Assembly (NCBI GenBank): GCA_024711185.1
Contig: JANJTI010000199.1
Span: 1-5,105 of the forward strand
DNA length: 5,105 nt
Origin: Brevundimonas sp.
GTDB lineage: Bacteria; Pseudomonadota; Alphaproteobacteria; Caulobacterales; Caulobacteraceae
Direction of reading: 5' to 3'
How positions within the stretch are numbered: the first letter of the stretch is position 1; every line of letters starts with the position of its first letter. The translations under genes and the position numbers were made by a program. Below are positions 1 through 5,105 of this stretch, one piece after another. The notes below the pieces were generated by a model. That model was not told the origin of the DNA. It saw only the letters and a program-made list of their open reading frames with translations, and searched no databases.

Positions 1-659
1 TGGTCGGCGGCTCGGGCTCCGGCAAGACCGTGCTGCTCAACTCGATCATCGGCCTGAAGGAGCCGGAGGGCGGCAGCGTGAAGCTGTTCGGCCATGACCG
101 CGCCGAACTGACCAAGGCCCAGGCCGCCGACATCGAACGGCGCACCGGCATCCTGTTTCAGCAGGGCGCGCTGTTCTCCTCGCTCAGCGTCATCGACAAC
201 GTCGCCTCGCCCCTCGTCGAGCATACCCGGCTGCCGAAGGACGTCATCCGCGAGCTGGCCGAGATGAAGATCGCCATGGTCGGCCTGAAGCCGGAGTCGC
301 ACCATCTCAAGCCGGCCGAGCTGTCGGGCGGGATGCGCAAGCGGGTGGGGCTGGCGCGGGCCCTGGCGCTGGACCCGGAACTGCTGTTTCTGGACGAGCC
401 GACGGCCGGTCTGGACCCGATCGGCGCCGGGGCGTTCGATGATCTGATCCGCCGGCTGTCGGACGACCTGGGACTGACGGTTTTCATGATCACCCACGAC
501 CTCGACACGCTGTACGCGATCACGGACAAGGTGGCCGTGGTGGCCGACAAGCGCATCGTGGCCAAGGCGACGGTCCAGGAGCTGGAGCAGTCCGATCATC
601 CCTGGATCAGGGAGTATTTCCTGGGGCCGCGCGGACGCGCCGTCCGCAAGGCCGCGTAA
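1..659 (+). CDS. mlaF: MlaF-type phospholipid ABC transporter ATP-binding protein (5' end cut by window)
   Basis: This is the ATPase subunit that drives an MCE-type lipid transporter from the cytoplasmic face of the inner membrane. The frame is already open at the window edge. The first full codon is at position 3, and the true start lies upstream, with roughly 40 residues missing judging from usual MlaF length; 218 residues are visible. Motifs in order are Walker A GGSGSGKT (6-29), Q-loop FQQGALFSSLSV (Gln at 159), ABC signature LSGGMRKRVGLARA (from 321), Walker B LLFLDEPTAGLDP (Glu at 396) and the H-loop ITHD (His at 495). The FQxGALFxSL form of the Q-loop and the C-terminal PWIREYFLGPRGR are typical of MlaF rather than of other ABC ATPases. 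All catalytic motifs are intact. The stop codon (TAA, 657-659) runs into the AAGGAG ribosome site of mlaD 13 bp downstream, so the two are co-transcribed. A permease gene (mlaE) is expected upstream but is not in the window. Confidence 0.93.
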   Translation, partial: VGGSGSGKTVLLNSIIGLKEPEGGSVKLFGHDRAELTKAQAADIERRTGILFQQGALFSSLSVIDNVASPLVEHTRLPKDVIRELAEMKIAMVGLKPESHHLKPAELSGGMRKRVGLARALALDPELLFLDEPTAGLDPIGAGAFDDLIRRLSDDLGLTVFMITHDLDTLYAITDKVAVVADKRIVAKATVQELEQSDHPWIREYFLGPRGRAVRKAA

Positions 660-672
660 GGAGCGGGACGAG

Positions 673-1611
673 ATGGAAAGAGACGCCCATTACGCCGCGG
701 TCGGCATCGCCACCATCGCACTGATGGCGGCGCTGGTGGTGTTCGCCATGTGGCTGGCCCGCCTGTCGTTCAACGAGGAGTTCGACCTCTACGACATCGT
801 CTTCTACGGGCCCGTCCGCGGGCTGTCCGAGGGCGGCGAGGTGCACTTCAACGGCATTCGCGTCGGCGAGGTCACGGACCTGAACCTCGACCCCAACAAG
901 GGCGACCAGGTCATCGCCCGCATCCGGGTGGACGCCACCACGCCGGTCCGCGTGACCTCGCGCGCCCAGCTGGAGCCGCAGGGGATCACCGGGCTGAACT
1001 ACATCCAGATCACCGCCGGCAATCCGAACAGCGCCATCCTCAAGACCCAGTACCCGGACAATGTGGTGCCGGTGATCCAGAGCCAGCCGTCGCCGATCGC
1101 GGAACTGCTGTCGGGTTCCGGCACGGTGCTGGCCCAGACGGTCGACGCGCTGAACCGGATCAACCGGGTCCTCTCGGACGACAACGTCCGTTCGTTCTCG
1201 ACCAGTCTGAAGAACATCGAGAGCCTGACCACCGAGCTGGAAGCCCGCAAAGGCATGCTGCAGCAGCTGGAGCAGGCCCTGACGCGCGCCAACTCGGCTG
1301 TGGCCGAGTACGAGCGCCTGGCGGTGAGCACGCGCCGGATCGTCGAAACCGACGGCCAGCAGGCCATCGCCGAGATCAATTCGGCGGCCCGCGACGCGCG
1401 TTCCGCTATCGCGTCGATCAACCGCTCGGCGACGAACCTCGAGCAGCCGATCAGCGACTTCGCCAGCACTGGCCTGCCGCAGTTGCAGCAGACCATCCAG
1501 CAGCTGGAGGAGGCGACGCGTTCGCTGCAGTCGCTGATCGACGACGTGCGCGAAAGCCCCCGCGAATTCATCCAGCGTCCGCCCTCGGTCGAAATGGAGG
1601 TCGAGCCTTGA
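673..1611 (+). CDS. mlaD: MlaD family (MCE domain) lipid-transport protein
   Basis: A 312-aa substrate-binding subunit of the lipid ABC transporter, anchored in the inner membrane and facing the periplasm. It starts at ATG with AAGGAG at 658-663, nine bases upstream. A single N-terminal membrane helix spans about residues 8-29. One MCE domain follows at about 38-116, with the recognisable core GLSEGGEVHFNGIRVGEV (50-67) and the closing GITGLNYIQIT (104-114). From about residue 145 to 300 the protein is Gln/Glu/Ser/Ala-rich and predicted to be helical or coiled coil. The acidic, proline-containing tail contains PREFIQRPPS. At 312 aa it is clearly longer than E. coli MlaD (183 aa), and the extra length is this C-terminal helical part. 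In known MCE proteins such segments build a hexameric tube or needle that carries lipid across the periplasm. The gene sits between the ATPase and the auxiliary lipoprotein and overlaps the latter's start codon. Family assignment is firm; the exact substrate is inferred. Confidence 0.92.
   Translation: MERDAHYAAVGIATIALMAALVVFAMWLARLSFNEEFDLYDIVFYGPVRGLSEGGEVHFNGIRVGEVTDLNLDPNKGDQVIARIRVDATTPVRVTSRAQLEPQGITGLNYIQITAGNPNSAILKTQYPDNVVPVIQSQPSPIAELLSGSGTVLAQTVDALNRINRVLSDDNVRSFSTSLKNIESLTTELEARKGMLQQLEQALTRANSAVAEYERLAVSTRRIVETDGQQAIAEINSAARDARSAIASINRSATNLEQPISDFASTGLPQLQQTIQQLEEATRSLQSLIDDVRESPREFIQRPPSVEMEVEP
1596..1600 (+). promoter_or_regulatory. Ribosome binding site GGAGG that fixes the TTG start of the lipoprotein gene
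   Basis: GGAGG lies inside the last codons of mlaD, seven bases before a TTG at 1608. That spacing is optimal and no ATG or GTG lies nearby in the frame, so it supports initiation at TTG. Confidence 0.75.
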
Positions 1612-2225
1612 TCCGCACCCTGACGAGAACCGCCGCGGTCGCGGCCGCCGTCGCCGCTCTTGGCGGCTGCGCCCTGCTGTCGAGCCCGGAGCCGGTCAAC
1701 CTTTACCGCTTCGGCGCCGCGCCGGACACGGAGGTCGGCGCCTCCGGTGCACCCGCGGGCCAGGTCCAGGTGGCCATGCGCCGGCCCGAGTTCGTGCAGG
1801 CGGCCCGGGACGACCGCATTCTCGGGGTCACCGGCACCGACGCCGCCTACATCCAGGGCGCGCGCTGGGTCGCGTCGGCCGACGTGCTGTTCAGCGACGC
1901 GCTGGAGGACGCCTTCGCCGCCGAGGCGCGACGGGTGCGGCTGATCGGACCGCGCGAGCTGACCCGGGCGGAGCAGACGCTGGACGTGGACGTGCGCACC
2001 TTCGAAGCCCGCTATGTGGCGCCGGGCGTCGCGCCGACGGCGACCATCGTCGCCCGCGTGCGGTTGTTGAACGCCCAGGAGCGGACGGTGGCGGCGGAGC
2101 AGATCTTCGCTGTCGAGCAGCCGGCGGCGGCCAACCGGGTCAGCGCCATCGTCGCGGCCTTCGACGCCGCCACGCGGGATCTGAACAGCCAGATCGTCGC
2201 CTGGACCGACCAGAACGCGCGCTAG
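1608..2225 (+). CDS. ABC-type transport auxiliary lipoprotein (PqiC-like, ABC_trans_aux family)
   Basis: A 205-aa lipoprotein partner of the MCE transporter, probably at the inner leaflet of the outer membrane. Translation most likely starts at the TTG at 1608, giving MIRTLTRTAAVAAAVAALGGC. This has a basic N-terminus, a hydrophobic Ala/Val stretch and a lipobox ending LGGC, with the lipidated Cys at residue 21. The frame is open further upstream to 750, but there it only shadows mlaD and would bury the signal peptide. After Cys21, the segment VNLYRF and the later VAMRRPEFVQAARDDRILG and AAYIQGARWVASADVLF fit the ABC_trans_aux (formerly DUF330) domain, in which an 'RPE...DRI...Y...RW' pattern recurs. 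Known relatives include PqiC, which accompanies PqiAB. The TTG overlaps the mlaD stop (TTGA), indicating translational coupling. The gene ends in a TAG shared with the convergent minus-strand gene. Confidence 0.85.
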   Translation: MIRTLTRTAAVAAAVAALGGCALLSSPEPVNLYRFGAAPDTEVGASGAPAGQVQVAMRRPEFVQAARDDRILGVTGTDAAYIQGARWVASADVLFSDALEDAFAAEARRVRLIGPRELTRAEQTLDVDVRTFEARYVAPGVAPTATIVARVRLLNAQERTVAAEQIFAVEQPAAANRVSAIVAAFDAATRDLNSQIVAWTDQNAR

Positions 2226-3064
2226 AGGTCCGCCCGGATCACGGCGAGGCGGCGCTCGACGTCGGTTCGCCGCTCCCGCCCGATCGTGAGCTCCCCCAGG
2301 GCGGCGTCAATGCGGCCCAGCAGGTCGTCACGCAGGCGCAGCAGGCGTTCGCGGTCGGGGCGGACCTTCTTCGGGCGGCGGCCGGACAGGCCCAGCGCGT
2401 CCTTCCAGTCGTCCCGCCAGGCGGCGACGCCGTCGGCGCAGGCGCGGAGGCGCTCCGACGCCCGGGCGTCGGCGTTCTGGGCGCGACGCAGCAGGGGCAG
2501 GGCGGAGACGGCGGAGGAGCGGCAGGCGTCGAGCGTGGCGCGCCGGGCGGCCAGAGGATGCGGCTCGTCCCCCTCCGCCGGGGGGCCGGACATCCGGCGG
2601 GCCGCGACGAGCAGGTGGGCGTCGAGATCGGCCACGGCGTCGCGAATCTCGCCCCAGACGCCGTCGAGCACGCCGGAACGGCGGGCGGCGCCTTCGATCC
2701 GGCCCGACAGGTCGGCGGCGACCCCTGAGAGGCTGGCCGCGGCCCGGTTGTACGCCTCCCGGAAGCGCTTCAGGCGGCGGCCGCGGCTGTCGAACAGGCC
2801 GGCGAGGCCGCGGCGGGGTTCGAGCGCTTCCGGATGCAGGGCGTCGAGGGTCTGGCGGGCGTGGGTCAGCTGGGCGACGGCCTCGGTGAGGTCGCCGGTG
2901 CGGACGGCGGCGAGGGCCCGCTCCAGTCGCTCGACCGCGGCGGCGCGGGCGGATTCGGCGAAGCTGTCGACCTGCGCCTCGTCGAGGGCGGCGTCTATGG
3001 ACTCGACGCGCGCGGCGTCCGGCTCCGGCGCGCAACCCTGCCAGCGATAGGCCCCGTCAGCCAT
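2222..3064 (-). CDS. Helical hypothetical protein, weakly TelA (toxic anion resistance)-like
   Basis: A 280-aa soluble protein with no signal peptide, membrane helix or catalytic motif I can recognise. ATG at 3064 is preferred to the GTG five codons upstream (3079) because GGGAG lies eight bases before the ATG. The protein is rich in Ala, Arg, Leu, Asp and Glu and should be almost entirely helical. Its middle part (about 43-160) has the order 'VERLERALAAV...LHPEALEP...GLAGLFDSRGRRLKRFREAYNRA...LDGVWGEIRDAVADLDAHL'. This resembles the part of TelA/KlaA proteins where a Gly-Leu-Phe segment and a 'KRyxxKY' stretch precede long helices. The likeness is by eye only, and the protein is shorter than typical TelA members (about 350-400 aa). 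A Gly/Pro/Glu-rich linker (159-169) divides it from a second basic helical part. It is a real gene on composition: the competing frames give Arg/Ser- or Arg/Pro-rich products. Function is unknown; it faces the oxidoreductase gene across a divergent promoter region. Confidence 0.75.
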   Translation of the reverse strand: MADGAYRWQGCAPEPDAARVESIDAALDEAQVDSFAESARAAAVERLERALAAVRTGDLTEAVAQLTHARQTLDALHPEALEPRRGLAGLFDSRGRRLKRFREAYNRAAASLSGVAADLSGRIEGAARRSGVLDGVWGEIRDAVADLDAHLLVAARRMSGPPAEGDEPHPLAARRATLDACRSSAVSALPLLRRAQNADARASERLRACADGVAAWRDDWKDALGLSGRRPKKVRPDRERLLRLRDDLLGRIDAALGELTIGRERRTDVERRLAVIRADL

Positions 3065-3072
3065 GACCTGTG

Positions 3073-3077
3073 CTCCC
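3073..3077 (-). promoter_or_regulatory. Ribosome binding site deciding the ATG start at 3064
   Basis: Read on the minus strand this is GGGAG, followed by eight bases and then ATG. It overlaps the alternative GTG start (3079-3077), which therefore cannot use it. The inverted repeat at 3077-3101 touches it. Confidence 0.6.
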
Positions 3078-3101
3078 ACCGGCCCGGCTCTGCGGCCGGT
3101 G
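3077..3101. repeat. Perfect inverted repeat CACCGGCC-N9-GGCCGGTG
   Basis: Two perfect 8-bp arms (3077-3084 and 3094-3101) flank a 9-base spacer in the leader of the minus-strand gene. It has no T-run on either side, so it is not an intrinsic terminator. It could be a dyad operator or an RNA hairpin next to the ribosome site. In DNA this GC-rich, an 8-bp GC-dominated arm pair may also be chance. Confidence 0.35.
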
Positions 3102-3108
3102 CGGACGC

Positions 3109-3138
3109 AGTATGACTACGACATCGGCGTTACGGCAA
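3109..3138 (-). promoter_or_regulatory. Possible sigma-70-type promoter for the minus-strand helical protein gene
   Basis: Read on the minus strand, TTGCCG (3138-3133) is followed by 18 bases and CATACT (3114-3109). Each hexamer matches four of six consensus positions of TTGACA and TATAAT. This is the only relatively AT-containing patch in the divergent intergenic region. Transcription would begin near 3102, right at the edge of the inverted repeat. No comparable plus-strand promoter for the oxidoreductase was found by eye. The call is tentative. Confidence 0.3.
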
Positions 3139-3190
3139 CGGTCGAGGCCCGGGCTCGCCATGGCGCGCGCGATGGCGGAAGATGCTCGCC

Positions 3191-3202
3191 GGAAGGGGAG
3201 GG
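3191..3202 (+). promoter_or_regulatory. Purine-rich ribosome binding site before the GTG start at 3213
   Basis: GGAAGGGGAGGG ends ten bases before GTG 3213. It supports that start over an ATG at 3063, whose 50 extra residues look non-coding and would bury the signal peptide. It also fits better than the internal ATG at 3237, which would lose the twin arginines. Confidence 0.6.
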
Positions 3203-3212
3203 TCGATCCGCC

Positions 3213-4421
3213 GTGAACGCACCGCTGCATCGTCGCATGGTTCTGGCCGGGCTGGGGGTCGCCGGCTTGGCTGGATGCGCGGCTTCGCCGACGACGCTGG
3301 TCGCGGCCCGGAGGCCGGGCTTCCTGCGGCCGGGTCTCGCGCCCCTGTCGACCCACCCCGAGCGGCTGAGCCGCATCACCGTCTGCACGCGGCCGTTCCG
3401 GGCGGCGGGGCCGCGCATCGAGGCGGAGGCCGTCGGCAACAAGCGGGTGGTGCACAACTACGGCCACGGCGGCTCAGGCTGGTCGCTGTCGTGGGGGGCG
3501 GCGGCGGCGGCGCGCGATCTGGCGCTGGCGGCCGGCGTCGGGGATGTCGCCGTGATCGGCTGCGGCGCGATCGGCCTGACCACGGCGCTGCAGATCCTGC
3601 GATCAGGGGCGCGGACGACCATCTACGCCGCGGAGCGCACGCCGCACACGCGCTCCGCGCGGGCCACCGGGGTGTGGTCGCCGGACTCGCGGATCGCGGC
3701 GGAGGACGCCGTGCCGGCCGATTTCCCGGCCCACTGGGAGGCGATGGCGCGGCGGTCGTGGGCGGAGCACCACGCCTTTGTCGGACTTGATGGCGAGCCG
3801 GTGAAGTTCATCGACCAGTACAACCTTCGGGGCGCGCGGGGGGCGAACGCGGCGGTGGGGCCTGCGCCGAGCCCGGGACGGGTCGATTTCGTCCGCTACG
3901 AGGCCCGCCTGGAGGGGCTGACGCCCTCGTCGCGCGCGCTGCGGCCCGATGAGCATCCTTTCCCGGTGGAGTCGGCGCGGGTGTTCCCGCAGATGACCTT
4001 CAACGTGGCGGAGTATGCGCGGCAGCTGACCGAGGCCTTCCTGATGGAGGGCGGGCGCATCGTGGAGCGCAGGTTCGGCCATCCCTCGGAGCTGGCGGAA
4101 CTGGCCGAGCCGGTGGTGGTCAACTGCACCGGCTACGGGGCGCGGGCGCTGTTTGGAGACGACAGCGTCGTGCCGGTGCGAGGCCAGATCGCCTGGCTGA
4201 CGCCGCAGCCGGAGGTGACCTATGCCCTGTGGTACCGCTCGATCAGCGTGGTGCCGCGAGCCGACGGAATCGTCATCCAGGCCAACGGGTCGAGCCAGAT
4301 GGTCGGCTACGGCGTCGAGGACGAGACCCCGGACCGGGCCGACGCGGAGCGGGCGCTGGCCGCGCTCGCCCCGCTGTTCGCGACCGCCGGGGGTCAGCCG
4401 ACGCCGGGCTTCACCGTGTAG
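3213..4421 (+). CDS. FAD-dependent oxidoreductase, D-amino-acid oxidase family, with permuted motif order and Tat/lipoprotein signal
   Basis: A 402-aa flavoprotein probably oxidising an amino acid or amine; the substrate is unknown. The signal is [22 protein letters not shown]: twin arginines (7-8), a short hydrophobic stretch and a lipobox LAGC with Cys22, suggesting Tat export and lipidation. Next come RPFR (60-63) and [17 protein letters not shown] (79-95), which in DAO enzymes form the C-terminal end. Only then follows [10 protein letters not shown] with GxGxxG at 116-121, normally the N-terminus. After that the order is canonical: RATGVWSP (150-157), NCTG (304-307), RGQ (323-325) and WYRSISVVP (340-348). 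The protein ends at [14 protein letters not shown], about where RPxR would normally follow. This is therefore a circularly permuted arrangement. By eye, Arg60 corresponds to the substrate-carboxylate Arg283 of human DAO and Tyr341 to Tyr224, while Tyr228 is replaced by Ser345. The 3' end overlaps the convergent scoB by 28 bp. Flavoprotein assignment is firm; D-amino-acid specificity is not. Confidence 0.88.
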   Translation: MNAPLHRRMVLAGLGVAGLAGCAASPTTLVAARRPGFLRPGLAPLSTHPERLSRITVCTRPFRAAGPRIEAEAVGNKRVVHNYGHGGSGWSLSWGAAAAARDLALAAGVGDVAVIGCGAIGLTTALQILRSGARTTIYAAERTPHTRSARATGVWSPDSRIAAEDAVPADFPAHWEAMARRSWAEHHAFVGLDGEPVKFIDQYNLRGARGANAAVGPAPSPGRVDFVRYEARLEGLTPSSRALRPDEHPFPVESARVFPQMTFNVAEYARQLTEAFLMEGGRIVERRFGHPSELAELAEPVVVNCTGYGARALFGDDSVVPVRGQIAWLTPQPEVTYALWYRSISVVPRADGIVIQANGSSQMVGYGVEDETPDRADAERALAALAPLFATAGGQPTPGFTV

Positions 4422-5044
4422 GCGGCCTCGGTCTTCGCGGCGACCTCGTCGAGGGCCACGCCGTCGGCGAGTTCGATCAGTTCGAGGCCCGCGCCGTCCG
4501 GTTTGACGTCGAAGACGCACAGGTCGGTGATGATGCGGCTGACCACCCCGGTTCCGGTCAGCGGCAGGGTGCAGCGCTTCAGCACCTTGGACTGACCGTG
4601 CTTGTTGGCGTGCTCCATGACCACGACCACGCGCTTGACGCCGGCGACCAGGTCCATGGCCCCGCCCATGCCCTTCACCAGCTTGCCCGGGATCATCCAG
4701 TTGGCGATGTCGCCGTTCTCGGCCACCTCCATGGCGCCGAGGATGGACAGGTTGATATGGCCGCCGCGGATCATGGCGAAGCTGTCCGAGGAGCTGAAGT
4801 AACTGGTCTCGGGAATTTCGGTGATGGTCTGCTTGCCGGCGTTGATCAGGTCGGGATCGACCTGGTCCTCGTAGGGGAAGGGGCCCATGCCGAGCATGCC
4901 GTTCTCGGACTGCAGGGTGACCTCCATCCCCTCGGGAATGTAGTTGGCCACCAGGGTCGGGATGCCGATGCCGAGGTTGACGTAGAAGCCGTCCTGCAGC
5001 TCTTGCGCGGCGCGTTCGGCCAGTTGTTCGCGGGTACGGGCCAT
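4394..5044 (-). CDS. scoB: 3-oxoacid CoA-transferase subunit B
   Basis: The 216-aa beta subunit of a family I CoA-transferase, which moves CoA between succinyl-CoA and a 3-oxoacid such as acetoacetate in the cytosol (ketone body or acetoacetate use). It is full length for the family. The catalytic glutamate is Glu47 in [13 protein letters not shown] (45-57). Other family signatures are [13 protein letters not shown] (25-37), [14 protein letters not shown] (95-108) and [16 protein letters not shown] (125-140). The start ATG at 5044 has GAGGG nine bases upstream and lies two bases after the scoA stop, so the subunits are coupled. The related 3-oxoadipate CoA-transferase PcaJ is an alternative. 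The VMEHANKHG and [18 protein letters not shown] stretches are shared across these enzymes, and no pca genes are in view. The 3' end runs 28 bp into the oxidoreductase gene on the other strand. Confidence 0.93.
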   Translation of the reverse strand: MARTREQLAERAAQELQDGFYVNLGIGIPTLVANYIPEGMEVTLQSENGMLGMGPFPYEDQVDPDLINAGKQTITEIPETSYFSSSDSFAMIRGGHINLSILGAMEVAENGDIANWMIPGKLVKGMGGAMDLVAGVKRVVVVMEHANKHGQSKVLKRCTLPLTGTGVVSRIITDLCVFDVKPDGAGLELIELADGVALDEVAAKTEAAYTVKPGVG

Positions 5045-5046
5045 GA

Positions 5047-5105
5047 TCAGACGCCCTCTTTCTGGCGGATGGTGCGCTGTTCGATGCGTTTTTCGGGCAC
5101 GGTCT
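5047..5105 (-). CDS. scoA: 3-oxoacid CoA-transferase subunit A, C-terminal end only
   Basis: Only the last 19 codons are inside the window. They read [18 protein letters not shown] and end at a TGA at 5049-5047. The 'EKRIEQRT' tail is characteristic of the alpha subunit of succinyl-CoA:3-oxoacid CoA-transferases. The position directly before scoB (two-base gap, TGA-TC-ATG) is the usual gene order. The catalytic beta-subunit glutamate is in the neighbour, and the alpha subunit supplies the other half of the CoA site. The identification rests on a short tail plus context. Confidence 0.8.
   Translation of the reverse strand, partial: TVPEKRIEQRTIRQKEGV

Noticed and set aside
750..1607. Long plus-strand frame running through mlaD in frame with the lipoprotein
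   Set aside because: Its product is Arg/Pro/Gly/His-rich as expected of an off-frame shadow in GC-rich DNA, and MlaD in the other frame has clear family motifs.
2569..2585. C-run/G-run hairpin CCCCC-TCCGCC-GGGGG as a terminator
   Set aside because: It lies inside the helical protein gene, encodes part of its Gly/Pro linker and is followed by no T-run.
2286..3050. Plus-strand open frame opposite the helical protein gene
   Set aside because: It gives a Ser/Arg/Ala-rich low-complexity product without domain features. The minus-strand frame has balanced composition, a ribosome site and helical periodicity.
3063..3212. Upstream in-frame extension of the oxidoreductase to ATG 3063
   Set aside because: It adds 50 residues with no domain character before a clear signal sequence, lacks a convincing ribosome site and overlaps the start of the minus-strand gene. 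GTG 3213 with GGAAGGGGAGGG fits better.
3494..3515. GCG triplet run as a repeat element
   Set aside because: It simply encodes five alanines in the linker after the YGHGG block; short GCG runs are common in this base composition.
3603..4520. Long minus-strand frame opposite the oxidoreductase
   Set aside because: Its Arg/His/Pro-rich product is a shadow of the oxidoreductase, and it also runs across scoB in another frame.
1..5105. CRISPR array, tRNA or rRNA gene, insertion sequence, riboswitch
   Set aside because: I saw no regularly spaced repeats, cloverleaf-like sequence, transposase motifs, terminal inverted repeats or conserved riboswitch core. Nearly all the DNA is accounted for by coding sequence.

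Overview
The window is very GC-rich, densely coded DNA with strong G/C third-position bias. Its gene content looks alphaproteobacterial. The MlaF tail ('PWIREYFLGPRGR'), the MlaF-MlaD-auxiliary lipoprotein order and the unusual exported flavoprotein suggest Caulobacteraceae (a Caulobacter or Brevundimonas relative). That placement is inference from protein style, not a database result. Neither end of the window is a natural boundary: the first and last genes are both cut.

Layout. (1) Positions 1-2225, plus strand: the 3' part of an operon for an MCE-type lipid transporter. It holds the ATPase MlaF (cut at its Walker A motif), the membrane-anchored MCE protein MlaD, and an ABC-transport auxiliary lipoprotein that starts at TTG and overlaps the mlaD stop codon. 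The permease (MlaE) is expected just upstream. (2) Positions 2222-3064, minus strand: an all-helical cytosolic protein of 280 aa with weak resemblance to part of the TelA/KlaA toxic-anion-resistance family. It converges on the lipoprotein gene and shares a palindromic CTAG stop with it. (3) Positions 3065-3212: a 148-bp divergent intergenic region with a possible minus-strand promoter and a perfect 8-bp inverted repeat. (4) Positions 3213-4421, plus strand: an FAD-dependent oxidoreductase of the D-amino-acid oxidase (DAO) family with a Tat-like/lipoprotein signal. (5) Positions 4394-5105, minus strand: the scoB gene and the 3' end of scoA, the two subunits of a 3-oxoacid CoA-transferase. scoB converges on the oxidoreductase gene with a 28-bp coding overlap.

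The most interesting item is the oxidoreductase. The motifs that close a normal DAO (RPxR...VxHNYGHGG...WG) lie at its N-terminus, before the GxGxxG dinucleotide-binding motif that normally opens the protein. The C-terminus stops just where those motifs would normally follow. This is the motif order of a circular permutation, here placed behind an export and lipidation signal.

The transporter genes form one working unit: ATPase, substrate-binding MCE protein and lipoprotein partner for phospholipid traffic between the inner and outer membranes. ScoAB form one enzyme. Nothing in the sequence ties the oxidoreductase or the TelA-like protein functionally to either group.
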